Shown here one piece after another: positions 42,778-50,546 of a DNA stretch of 50,546 bases. The DNA is from Paludibacteraceae bacterium (GTDB lineage: Bacteria > Bacteroidota > Bacteroidia > Bacteroidales > Paludibacteraceae). The stretch is from contig JAGBVI010000069.1 of assembly GCA_017630395.1 (NCBI GenBank), positions 1 to 50,546 on the forward strand. Direction: 5' to 3'. The translations under genes and the position numbers were made by a program. Position 1 is the first letter of the stretch. The number at the start of each line of letters is the position of its first letter. The notes under the pieces are model-generated. The model was given only the letters and a program-made list of their open reading frames with translations. It did not search any database and was not told the origin of the DNA.

Positions 42778-45700
42778 TTATTCAACAATCTCCGTATTTC
42801 TTGATTCTTTATCAGCTAATCCTGCCTTCTCGTTAATGTCCATAAAGATAAATTGAGATCTTACATCTTTCTCTTTGTCGCGCTCTCCGTGTTTAGACAT
42901 GATTGCGTATAAAACAGGAACCACAATAAGTGTAACCAAAGTAGAGAATAACAATCCTCCGATTACCACGATACCCATAGGTACCCACATCTCAGAGCCA
43001 TCACTTGTAGACAATGCCATAGGTAGCATACCTAAGATGGTGGTACATGCAGTCATCAATACCGGACGAAGACGAGACTGACCGGAAACGGCAATCGCTT
43101 CATTTAGTTCCATTCCTCTATCTCGCATCAAATTGATATAGTCCACCAACACGATACCATTCTTTACAACGATACCCACCAACATGATAACTCCTAATGC
43201 TCCAATCATATCTAATGTTGTGTTGGTGATTAGAAGGGCAATAACAACTCCCGAAAATGCGAATGGCACAGACATCATGATGATAAATGGTTTTGCGTAT
43301 GACTCAAACTGAGAGGCCATCACAACATATACCAAGATTACAATCAGTAGCAACAACATTCCCATATCGGCAAATGACTCTTGTTGATCTTCGTAGCTAC
43401 CTCCTAAATCAACAGATATATCAGATGGTTTTTCTATGGTTTTTAACGCATTCTCCACCTCTATTGCTAACTCTCCTAACGAAATATTATAAGGAACAAC
43501 AGATACAGTCAAGTAACGTTGACGGCTCTTTCTTTCAATTTCAGGTGGTCCCCAATACTCTTCGATTTTGGCCACTTCACTTAATTTTACCAATCCACGT
43601 TGAGTTGGAATAGATAAATCTTCTATGGCACTTACTGAGTTTCTGTTTTCCTCTTTCAGGCGAACCAAGATACTATATTCATCACCATCTTCTTTCAAAA
43701 ATCCTGAGTTCATACCATTAACTCTATTGCGGACGAATGAAGCAACTGTGGCTGAATTTAAACCATGATAAGCCAATTTTTCTTTATCTACTGTAATCTT
43801 TAACTCAGGACGATCATCTTCGCGACTGATATCGATGCTTCGTGCATTTGGCACTTTCTCGGTAATCACTCGCTTCACCTCTTGTGCATACTTACTTGTT
43901 TCATCGAAAGAGTAACCATAGATTTCAACGTCAACTGTAGACTCTCCTCCCATTCCTCCTCCGGATGAAGTTTTTACCAAATATTCTGTAATCTGAGGAT
44001 ATTGTTTCAACTCTTCGCGAATCGCCTCTGCAATAGTCCAAATATCTCTTTCACGAGTATCTTTTTTGTCAGCATTCAATCGCATTTCTATGGTGTTGTT
44101 TTTGGTTGAGCTAAACAAAGCTCCCATACCGGCTTCATCGTTTGTACCACAAGTGGTTGACAAGTTTTTTGTTTCCGGTGCTACCGCTATAATGCGTTTT
44201 TCTAACTCTCGTGCTAATTTTGCTGTCTCTTCTACTCTTGTACCTTGTGCCAACTCTATTGAGATATTCAAACGACCACCATCTGTCGTTTGCATAAAGT
44301 CGGTTCCAATCCAACCTAAGGCCATTGGCAACATAGATAGAACAAAGATAGCCACTACGACCAACATGGTTATCTTTTTGTTAGCCAAGCATACGCGAAG
44401 AACATTGGCATAAAAGATATCCAATTTATCCAATGCTCTAACAACTGTTCTGTCGTAGAAATTCTTTTCTTGCTTCTTTTCAATCAATCTACCATTTTCA
44501 TCTACTTCATACTCTTTTGCTTTTAACAATTTAGAACAAAGCATAGGTACCAATGAAATGGCTACGGTAGTTGAAGTACAAACCACTATTGTTACGATCC
44601 ATCCCAATTCTTTGAACAAGATTCCGGCCATACCAGACAACATGGTCAATGGTACGAATACGGCAACAATTACCAAGGTGGTGGCAATTACGGAAATCCA
44701 AACCTCGTTGGTTGCATAGATGGAAGCTTCTCTTGGATTAGAACCTCTTTCGATATGTGTGGTAATATTTTCCAAGACCACAATCGCATCATCCACAACC
44801 ATACCAATTGCAATAGAAAGAGAACAAAGTGATATGATATTCAACGAACTATCAACAAATAGTAGGTAAATAAATGCTACCAACAATGAGATCGGAATGG
44901 TTAGTCCGATAATCAAACTAGCACGCCACTTTCCTAAGAAGAATAAGATAACCAACACCACAAATACCAAGGCGTACATTACCGATTCTTCCAAAGAGTA
45001 GATTGCATTTTCAATATCTGTTGAAGAGTCATAAATCAAGTTAATCTCAATATCAGAAGGAAGCGTCTCCTTGATTTTTGCCAACTCTTTATTGATGTCT
45101 TTACAGATTTGTACGGTATTGGCTCCGGTTTGTTTAGAAACCATCATACGCACGGCATCTCGACCATTCATCTTTTCATCCAATGTCAAGTCTTTGATAG
45201 TATCTTTTACTGTTGCAATATCGCGAACAAAGATTTGTTTTCCATCAGGAGTTGTTGCAACAACAATGTTAGCAATTTCACTACTTTCCAAATATTCACT
45301 TCGTACCTGTAATGCATATTGTTCCTTCTCCATCTTCACATTTCCGGAAGAAAGGTTAAGGTTATTGTTGGCAATAGCAGTTCCTACAGACTCCAATGAG
45401 ATGCTATAAGCATCCAACTGGTTTTGGTCTATATCCACATATACATAACGGATAGGTTCTCCGGACAATGAGATATTTCCCACACCACTTACGCGGTTTA
45501 ATTGAGGGATTACTACGTCATTCAAAATTTTGTCCAATCCGGCATAACTCTCTTTAGCAGAGAAAGAGAATTGGATAATTGGTGCAGAACTACTGTTAAA
45601 TTTGATAATCAATGGGGTAGAACATCCTTCAGGAAGGTTGTCTTTCGTCATATCCACGTATGACCGAATATCATTTACCACCTCGTCCAAGTTTTGTCCC

Positions 45701-45990
45701 CACTCAAATTCCAAGGCAACCAATGAAAGGTTATCTTTTGAGGTAGATGTCATTTCATCCAAACCTTCCAAAGAGTTCAAACTATTTTCAAGAAGTTTCG
45801 TAACGTTTGTTTCCACCTCCTGAGCATTTGCTCCGGCGTATGTTGTCATAACGGCAACAAAAGGTGGTTCAATCTCCGGCATTTGATCTATCGGTAGCTT
45901 CAAGAATGAGAAGATTCCCATAATCATGACAGCAACGAAGATCAAAATCGTGGTTACCGGTTTATTAATCGCACTTTTATAGATACTCAT
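42778..45990 (-). CDS. RND-family multidrug efflux permease
   Basis: A 1070-residue inner-membrane transporter of the AcrB/HAE-1 group, driven by proton flow. The start MSIYKSAINKPVTTILIFVA and the periplasmic stretch TYAGANAQEVETNVT are typical, as are twelve transmembrane helices in two halves. The paired aspartates of helix 4 are present in GMVVDDAIVVLENI, near residues 400-410. It works with the adaptor and TolC-like proteins encoded just upstream in the same operon. Substrates cannot be told from sequence; the drug-type family is favoured over the metal type. Confidence 0.95.
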   Translation of the reverse strand: MSIYKSAINKPVTTILIFVAVMIMGIFSFLKLPIDQMPEIEPPFVAVMTTYAGANAQEVETNVTKLLENSLNSLEGLDEMTSTSKDNLSLVALEFEWGQNLDEVVNDIRSYVDMTKDNLPEGCSTPLIIKFNSSSAPIIQFSFSAKESYAGLDKILNDVVIPQLNRVSGVGNISLSGEPIRYVYVDIDQNQLDAYSISLESVGTAIANNNLNLSSGNVKMEKEQYALQVRSEYLESSEIANIVVATTPDGKQIFVRDIATVKDTIKDLTLDEKMNGRDAVRMMVSKQTGANTVQICKDINKELAKIKETLPSDIEINLIYDSSTDIENAIYSLEESVMYALVFVVLVILFFLGKWRASLIIGLTIPISLLVAFIYLLFVDSSLNIISLCSLSIAIGMVVDDAIVVLENITTHIERGSNPREASIYATNEVWISVIATTLVIVAVFVPLTMLSGMAGILFKELGWIVTIVVCTSTTVAISLVPMLCSKLLKAKEYEVDENGRLIEKKQEKNFYDRTVVRALDKLDIFYANVLRVCLANKKITMLVVVAIFVLSMLPMALGWIGTDFMQTTDGGRLNISIELAQGTRVEETAKLARELEKRIIAVAPETKNLSTTCGTNDEAGMGALFSSTKNNTIEMRLNADKKDTRERDIWTIAEAIREELKQYPQITEYLVKTSSGGGMGGESTVDVEIYGYSFDETSKYAQEVKRVITEKVPNARSIDISREDDRPELKITVDKEKLAYHGLNSATVASFVRNRVNGMNSGFLKEDGDEYSILVRLKEENRNSVSAIEDLSIPTQRGLVKLSEVAKIEEYWGPPEIERKSRQRYLTVSVVPYNISLGELAIEVENALKTIEKPSDISVDLGGSYEDQQESFADMGMLLLLIVILVYVVMASQFESYAKPFIIMMSVPFAFSGVVIALLITNTTLDMIGALGVIMLVGIVVKNGIVLVDYINLMRDRGMELNEAIAVSGQSRLRPVLMTACTTILGMLPMALSTSDGSEMWVPMGIVVIGGLLFSTLVTLIVVPVLYAIMSKHGERDKEKDVRSQFIFMDINEKAGLADKESRNTEIVE

Positions 45991-46011
45991 TTTTTTGCGC
46001 TTTAAAAATTA

Positions 46012-47121
46012 TTATTTTACAATAGTATCTTGTTTTGTTTCTGATGTTAATGAATCAGTGGATGCATTTACATTTTGAACATCTGAAATGATTTCCAATC
46101 CGATACCATCAACCAAGCGGTTTTGTCCTTGTACAACCAATTCTTTTCCTTTGAGGTCCTCTTCTGCGATAACTTCAATCTTAGTATCGAAACGATCTCC
46201 TAAAGTTACTGCAATACGTTTTGCATAGCCACCTTCATTGATAAACAAGAAACGTTCGTTTGATCCGGTTAGTTTTAATACTGCTTGGTAAGGAACCAAA
46301 AGTGCTTCACTTTTTCCTACAGGCACAGTTGTGTGAATATACATTCCCGGGCGAAGAAGATTTGTTCCGTTTGGAATTCTTACTTTACATTGGAATGTGT
46401 GTGTAGCGGCATCAATTGTTGGATAGATTGTCTCTATAACAGCAGGGAACTTCTTGTCAGGATAGATGTCTGAGATTAATTCCAACTTCATTCCTTGCTT
46501 TACACGTGGGAAGTATGCTTCCGGAATGCTAATCAATGTTTTCAAAACGTTGATTTGTGTAACAGTCAAGATTGCTCTTGCTCCATTAAACAACTCACCA
46601 TCTTCAAAGTTCTTTGCAGAAACAACGCCAGGGAAAGTTGCCTTGAAGAATGTATTATTTTGAAGAAATTCCAAATTTTCCTTTGCTTGGTCATATTGAA
46701 ATTTAACCCCATCATATTGTTGTTGAGTAGTATTTCCGCCGGCAATCAATGCCTCCATACGTTTCATCTCTGTCTCGAGGTTAGCAAATGCCAATTTAGC
46801 TTGTTTCAATTGGGTTTGATCCATTCTTACCAACAATTCTCCTGTTGATACTCGATCTCCTACCTCTTTATATATCTTCTCTATGATTCCTGTCATTGAT
46901 GGAGAGACATTCATGGTTTCGTATCCTTCCAATACAGATGTACGCTCTATTTCTCTCTCAATCATTTCTGTGCGAATAGTATCCACTCTAACTTTCTCTT
47001 GCTTATTCGCTGCAGATTCCGACTCAATCTTTCCGATTGATGTTTTCTTTTCGTCGCCACCACAACTTATGGTTGCAAAGGCTAATAACACAGCCCAACC
47101 GATTGTTAAAACTTTTTTCAT
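46012..47121 (-). CDS. RND efflux periplasmic adaptor lipoprotein
   Basis: A 369-residue membrane fusion protein. Residues 1-20 are a lipoprotein signal peptide, LLAFATISC with Cys20. A lipoyl half-motif (VSPSMTGIIEKIYKEVGDRV), an alpha-hairpin (about 105-140) and the second lipoyl half (NTFFKATFPGVVSAKNFEDG, read in part) follow, then beta-barrel and membrane-proximal domains, ending in a threonine- and serine-rich tail. It links the RND pump and the TolC-like channel. Gaps of 14 and 21 bases to its neighbours mark a single operon. Confidence 0.93.
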   Translation of the reverse strand: MKKVLTIGWAVLLAFATISCGGDEKKTSIGKIESESAANKQEKVRVDTIRTEMIEREIERTSVLEGYETMNVSPSMTGIIEKIYKEVGDRVSTGELLVRMDQTQLKQAKLAFANLETEMKRMEALIAGGNTTQQQYDGVKFQYDQAKENLEFLQNNTFFKATFPGVVSAKNFEDGELFNGARAILTVTQINVLKTLISIPEAYFPRVKQGMKLELISDIYPDKKFPAVIETIYPTIDAATHTFQCKVRIPNGTNLLRPGMYIHTTVPVGKSEALLVPYQAVLKLTGSNERFLFINEGGYAKRIAVTLGDRFDTKIEVIAEEDLKGKELVVQGQNRLVDGIGLEIISDVQNVNASTDSLTSETKQDTIVK

Positions 47122-47135
47122 ATATGCTAATTTTT

Positions 47136-48551
47136 TTATTTATTCAAAAGGATTTTTAATTCTATATGAGCATTCACCATTTCCAATAGTGAATTAACAT
47201 AATCGTTTTGTGCATTTACCAATTCTGTACTGGAAGTAGTTACCTGCATACTTGATGCCACTCCGTATTTGAACTTTTCGGCATAGCTGTTGAATACATT
47301 TTGCATTACCTCCATGTTGTTAGATTGAATTTGGTAATTTTCGTATGCAGAAGATAAATTGAATCTCAATTGTTTGTCTTGAATCATCAACCCTTCTGTA
47401 GTTTGTTCCAATGAGTTAATGGCAGAAGCATAATCACATTTTGCAGCACGAACTCCTGCCCAATTAACACCGGATGAGAAAATCGGAATGGAAAGTCCAA
47501 TGTTCACTGTATGAGGTGGTTGCATATCCATTTTTGCCTCATCACCTACATATACCTTTTTATTCAAAACGTAAGCAGCAGACAATTGAGGAACGTAACT
47601 CATTTTGCTACTTGTTACTTGTTTGCGAGCTAACTCGGTTTGCATATTAACCAATTGGTAGCTATAGTTGTTGTTCAAATCCAACTCAGTATTCAACAAT
47701 TGTAAGATTGATTCAAGGTTGACAATATCTTCCAACTTCTGAGTTAGAATAATCGTTGCATCGGGTTTAGCTCCCATAGATAGTAACAATGAATTGTAAA
47801 GCACCTCAATAGTTCTTTCCAATGTATTAATACCGCTCTTCATCGCAGCAACTTGAATGGCAATTTGGTCGGCATCATTTTGCTCTGCCACTCCCACTTT
47901 AACCGCGTTTTGCGTCATCTCCATCAGTTTTTCCAAATTCCCCAAGTTAGAATTCAATAGAGCAACTGATGATTGAAGAGCCAAAATGTTAACGTATGAT
48001 TTTTCGATGTTTGCAGAAATTTCCTGAGCCGTTTTATTGATATTAATTTCTTGCATTCTTTTACTCATTTTCGCTAACTGCACTCCTACAATTTGAGCTC
48101 CACTCACAGCCATCGCAGCTGTTCCTCCAAAAGAGAAATAGGGAGGCATGGCAATGTTAGTAGAACCTGCTCCGGACATCTTTTTCATAATTGCTCCGGC
48201 AATGTCATTCACAATCGGCTTCATATCTGCAGGTACACTCTCAGGCAATTCTAATTCTGATTGTTCTGTAGAAGAACCACCACCCATATTCATCGTCATC
48301 TCATATCCACACATATTTGTGTAATCCGCCTTTCCACTCACTTGTGGCAACATACTTGCGATCGCCTTCCATCGATTTGCTTCCGCTTTTTGAACAGCAT
48401 AAGAGGCATTCTTAATGTCGCGGTTGTGTTCCAGAGCATAAACCTTTGCAGAATCCAACGACAACATTAGTGTGTCACTTGTCTGTCCATAAGCAAGAGA
48501 TCCACATAACATAAATCCCAATACGCTTAAACATTTGAACATTCTTTTCAT
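47136..48551 (-). CDS. TolC-family outer-membrane efflux protein
   Basis: A 471-residue protein from the ATG at 48551 (MKRMFKCLSVLGFMLC); the in-frame TTG at 48572 overlaps tetR and is less likely. A signal peptide ends LAYGQ. Two repeated halves of the outer-membrane efflux domain are visible, LSLDSAKVYALEHNRDIKNA at the start and SIPIFSSGVNWAGVRAAK in the second, with long helices rich in Ala, Gln and Asn. An insertion of glycine-, serine- and methionine-rich sequence near 80-145 is unusual. It forms the exit duct of the tripartite pump. Confidence 0.93.
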   Translation of the reverse strand: MKRMFKCLSVLGFMLCGSLAYGQTSDTLMLSLDSAKVYALEHNRDIKNASYAVQKAEANRWKAIASMLPQVSGKADYTNMCGYEMTMNMGGGSSTEQSELELPESVPADMKPIVNDIAGAIMKKMSGAGSTNIAMPPYFSFGGTAAMAVSGAQIVGVQLAKMSKRMQEININKTAQEISANIEKSYVNILALQSSVALLNSNLGNLEKLMEMTQNAVKVGVAEQNDADQIAIQVAAMKSGINTLERTIEVLYNSLLLSMGAKPDATIILTQKLEDIVNLESILQLLNTELDLNNNYSYQLVNMQTELARKQVTSSKMSYVPQLSAAYVLNKKVYVGDEAKMDMQPPHTVNIGLSIPIFSSGVNWAGVRAAKCDYASAINSLEQTTEGLMIQDKQLRFNLSSAYENYQIQSNNMEVMQNVFNSYAEKFKYGVASSMQVTTSSTELVNAQNDYVNSLLEMVNAHIELKILLNK

Positions 48552-48568
48552 CTCTTTTATTTTTATTT

Positions 48569-49186
48569 TCAAGTAACTATTTTCTTTTTATTGAAATTGT
48601 CTATCAACTTCATCCCCTTTTCTGTAGCAACCCCTCTGAAAAATAGTTCAGAGTTGGTCCAAAATACATCTGGAAAGGGATATTTTCTGAAATCATAGTA
48701 GGATGGGTCTTTTAGAGCCATTATCATTAGATAAAAAATTTTCTTCAAAATCTCTACGTTATAATCGATACGGATAAAGCCCTCATCCTGTGCAGTTTGT
48801 AATATCTTGCCAAATATTTCAATATTCTCTAATTCTTTTTTTTCAACGTCCGACTGAATATTTGGGAACATTCGTTTTATGTCTTTGAAAAAGTTGACAT
48901 TCACGATACGAAACATTTGTACGTTAGTGTAAAAAACATTTAAAAGAAATTCTAATGAATTAGCTGATTGTTTTCTCTTCTTTTCGCATTCCTCTTTCAT
49001 CCTGTTGCCGAAAAGCTCTAAACAAGCTAAAACCAATTTCTCTTTATTGTCGAAGTACTCATATATGGTTCGTTTGGATATGGATAACTCGGAAGCTATC
49101 ATATCCATTGTGACATTTTTAATTCCCTTCTCGTGGAACATGTCGAGAGCCCCATTTATAATCCTATTTTTTACATCCCAATTCAT
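48569..49186 (-). CDS. TetR/AcrR family regulator of the efflux operon
   Basis: A 205-residue protein from the ATG at 49186; an in-frame GTG at 49192 is possible. The N-terminal helix-turn-helix (INGALDMFHEKGIKNVTMDM, then IASELSISKRTIYEYFDNKEKL) is typical of TetR proteins. The C-terminal helical part is the likely ligand-binding domain and is not conserved enough to name a ligand. As first gene of the unit it probably represses itself and the four efflux genes downstream, releasing DNA when a pump substrate binds. Confidence 0.92.
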   Translation of the reverse strand: MNWDVKNRIINGALDMFHEKGIKNVTMDMIASELSISKRTIYEYFDNKEKLVLACLELFGNRMKEECEKKRKQSANSLEFLLNVFYTNVQMFRIVNVNFFKDIKRMFPNIQSDVEKKELENIEIFGKILQTAQDEGFIRIDYNVEILKKIFYLMIMALKDPSYYDFRKYPFPDVFWTNSELFFRGVATEKGMKLIDNFNKKKIVT

Positions 49187-49214
49187 AATCACTTTTTCGG
49201 CAATAATGAGGATG

Positions 49215-49222
49215 CAAAAATA
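49215..49222 (-). promoter_or_regulatory. -7 box of the tetR-efflux operon
   Basis: The minus strand reads TATTTTTG, 29 bases before the ATG at 49186, matching TAnnTTTG. A -33 box is not clear. An operator for the TetR protein would be expected nearby, but I see no convincing palindrome. Confidence 0.4.
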
Positions 49223-49266
49223 ATAGAAAACTTTGAAGTAGCTTTTAGTTTTCTTTGTTTTTTGTG

Positions 49267-49725
49267 TTATTTAACATAATTTATATACCACAAACGTGCT
49301 GCATCTTCCACTATCTTGGCGCATGGCCTGCGTTCATAGTATTGTTGGGTGCGTTCTTCCGGTTGGTGGCTCTCCTTTTTATCTTCAGACAAACCCAATA
49401 AATCCCGGCATCTCAAGAAGCCATTTTGTTCTTTAAATTTTGCAGCTAATTCTTGTACAACTCGGTAGTTTTCTCCTTTTGCTTCAGCATTCTTTGCATC
49501 AGTGGTTCCAAATTTCAGCCCGGCAAGGATAAACAATCCGCAAGCTGCTCCACATGTCTCTCTCATTCGTCCTATACCTCCACCAAAAGAGGCTGATACC
49601 CTCAATGCGTCTTCTCTTGACATTCCATACAAATCTGCAAATGCAGCAACAACAGCTTGAGAGCAGTTATAACCGCTTTTAAATAATTCGACAGCTAATG
49701 CTATTCTTTCTTCTCCTTTTTCCAT
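49267..49725 (-). CDS. C_GCAxxG_C_C family redox/metal protein
   Basis: A 152-residue protein of the family named for its cysteine pattern. Cys21 lies in YNCSQAV, Cys58 and Cys62 in ETCGAACG, Cys106 in LRCRDLL and Cys135 in RRPCAKIV. The glycine-rich stretch SASFGGGIGRM precedes the central motif. Such proteins are thought to bind a metal or act in redox chemistry, but the reaction is not known. A TATCTTTG -7-like box lies upstream on the minus strand (49756 to 49749). It is a single-gene unit upstream of the efflux operon. Confidence 0.9.
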   Translation of the reverse strand: MEKGEERIALAVELFKSGYNCSQAVVAAFADLYGMSREDALRVSASFGGGIGRMRETCGAACGLFILAGLKFGTTDAKNAEAKGENYRVVQELAAKFKEQNGFLRCRDLLGLSEDKKESHQPEERTQQYYERRPCAKIVEDAARLWYINYVK

Positions 49726-50147
49726 GTTCTTGACAATTTTATCTGCTACAAAGATATAAAAAGAACTGAAATTGTATGGGTGATGGAGAAAGATTGTAGG
49801 TCTGTTGGCGATTTAAGAGTGGTCGATGAGATGTTGCAGTCTCGTCAAAAAACTAAAAAATGTTGGAAATGAGAGTTTTGTGCCTATCTCGGCACTTTAC
49901 TATTTTCTGCAATAGTTTGAAAAGTAATACAAGTATGTTGTTGCTGCAAGGTCTGTTTTGAGTTACGTCCCGAAAATCTTGTCTTAATTTTGCGAACTTA
50001 CCCCTCATAGTTTAGGTAATTGGATGTTTCTCATTAAAAATGCGTTTAAATTTTATGTTTGTATCGTAATAGAGTCTCAATTTCAAATTAAATAAGTACT
50101 TTTGCATTCGGACGAGGTTATATGTTGCTTTTTAAACACGAGAGGTA
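49726..50147. other. Spacer between the C_GCAxxG_C_C gene and vsr
   Basis: No gene is visible. The stretch holds a minus-strand -7 box for the C_GCAxxG_C_C gene (49756 to 49749), three plus-strand -7-like boxes (TAATTTTG 49985-49992, TATGTTTG 50054-50061, TACTTTTG 50097-50104), none with a well-spaced -33 box, and a 13-base match to the core of the MITE end, GTTTAAATTTTAT at 50044-50056. Confidence 0.5.
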
Positions 50148-50381
50148 ATGGGACGCCTGACAAAAGAACAACGACATAAGAATATGTCGGCAAACAAAGG
50201 AAAAGGAACCCAACCTGAACTTTTGTTTGGTAAATTGTTGTGGAATGCCGGTGTCAGATATCGCAAGAATGATAAAACAGTCTTTGGGAAACCGGACTTT
50301 GTTATTCGAAAAATGAAAATTGCGATATTTTGTGATGGAGAATTTTGGCATGACAGAAATTGGGAAGAAAAATACTATTAG
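50148..50381 (+). pseudogene. vsr: Truncated very short patch repair endonuclease
   Basis: A 77-codon fragment of Vsr, normally about 130-150 residues. The N-terminal signature LTKEQRHKNMSANKGKGTQPELL is read in part, and the core has the catalytic aspartate in FGKPDFVI and the motif IAIFCDGEFWHD, where relatives have FWHG. It stops at EEKYY, losing the C-terminal half. Two bases after the TAG stop (50379-50381) the MITE-like element begins at 50383. Vsr nicks T:G mismatches arising from 5-methylcytosine; no cytosine methyltransferase gene is in view. GAGAGG before the ATG is a good ribosome binding site, so a short product may still be made. Confidence 0.75.
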
Positions 50382-50382
50382 A

Positions 50383-50546
50383 TTAAGAAGTTGTTTAAAT
50401 TTTATTTTAAAAAAAATTTAGAGTTTCACTCTCTTATTTTCGGCATCTTTGAGATTCTTTTTAACCTATTTTTATTCTCCTTTTTTGATAATAGTCCACT
50501 ATTTTCTGCAAAAGAAGACTAAAAATAGATTTAAAAATCTCTCTCA
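50383..50546. mobile_element. MITE-like element, left part (copy C)
   Basis: It begins with a 23-bp sequence (50383-50405, starting TTAAGAAGTTG and ending TTTAAATTTTAT) that is the exact inverted partner of 224-246. It runs to the window's right edge, so the right end is not seen. Positions 50465-50546 match 130-211 with one difference. It would be about 199 bp long if completed like copy A. No coding capacity is seen. Confidence 0.65.

Noticed and set aside
49880-49895. GTGCC-TATCTC-GGCAC hairpin as a terminator
   Set aside because: The stem is only five base pairs and is not followed by a proper T run on either strand.
1-50546. Matching ends of the window as a sign of a circular molecule
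   Set aside because: The match between 130-211 and 50465-50546 does not continue to the left: before it, one copy has GAACTCACCTTAAA and the other GAGATTCTTTTTAA. It is a dispersed repeat; the right edge may simply fall in it.

Overview
The window looks like a chromosomal segment of an AT-rich member of the Bacteroidota, probably Bacteroidales. Evidence: type IX secretion (T9SS) genes (SprA, PorD, a PorP/SprF protein, clients with type A and type B sorting domains), a BspA-like leucine-rich repeat protein, a bifunctional thrA next to an apgM-type gene, and repeated promoter signatures of the Bacteroidota form (TTTG, about 19 bp, TAnnTTTG). I see no rRNA, tRNA, CRISPR array or complete transposase gene.

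Layout. 1-392: no gene; a MITE-like repeat fragment and the terminator of an Lrp/AsnC regulator. 393-4210: the regulator, a T9SS-secreted trypsin-like protease overlapping a 5-formyl-THF cyclo-ligase gene, and a divergent CYTH protein. 4216-6137: a compact two-gene module on the minus strand, an HNH nuclease-like protein followed by a methyltransferase-HIT fusion; this is the best candidate for an undescribed system. 6307-9913: thrC-hisH-hisF, a small membrane protein and a Nudix hydrolase. 9927-18043: ruvA-sprA on the minus strand. 18062-18747: a repeat-rich spacer holding a full-length but diverged copy of the MITE-like element. 18748-29839: a six-gene run (SLBB export protein, Wzz-like protein, coaBC, porD, recN, purL) closed by a strong terminator. 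30079-35390: a three-gene locus (type B T9SS client, OmpA-family protein, PorP/SprF protein) with its own promoter and terminator. 35552-40797: thrA, preceded by a small upstream reading frame, then apgM, a small lipoprotein, a YiiX-like cysteine hydrolase and a SAP-domain protein. 40866-42177: a BspA-like gene with a partly duplicated 3' end. 42469-49186: a tetR-tolC-mfp-rnd-PII-like efflux operon. 49267-50546: a C_GCAxxG_C_C protein, a truncated vsr gene, and the start of another MITE-like element.

How it works together. Several T9SS parts lie here: the SprA pore, the PorD accessory protein, one PorP/SprF partner and two different kinds of client. Threonine biosynthesis is split between thrA-apgM and thrC, with no ordinary thrB seen. 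Histidine genes hisH and hisF overlap without hisA between them. The MITE-like family has matching 23-bp inverted ends at 224-246 and 50383-50405; joining the two partial copies predicts an element of about 199 bp, and the diverged copy near 18.3-18.5 kb has about that length. All functional calls rest on reading motifs by eye; no database search was run.
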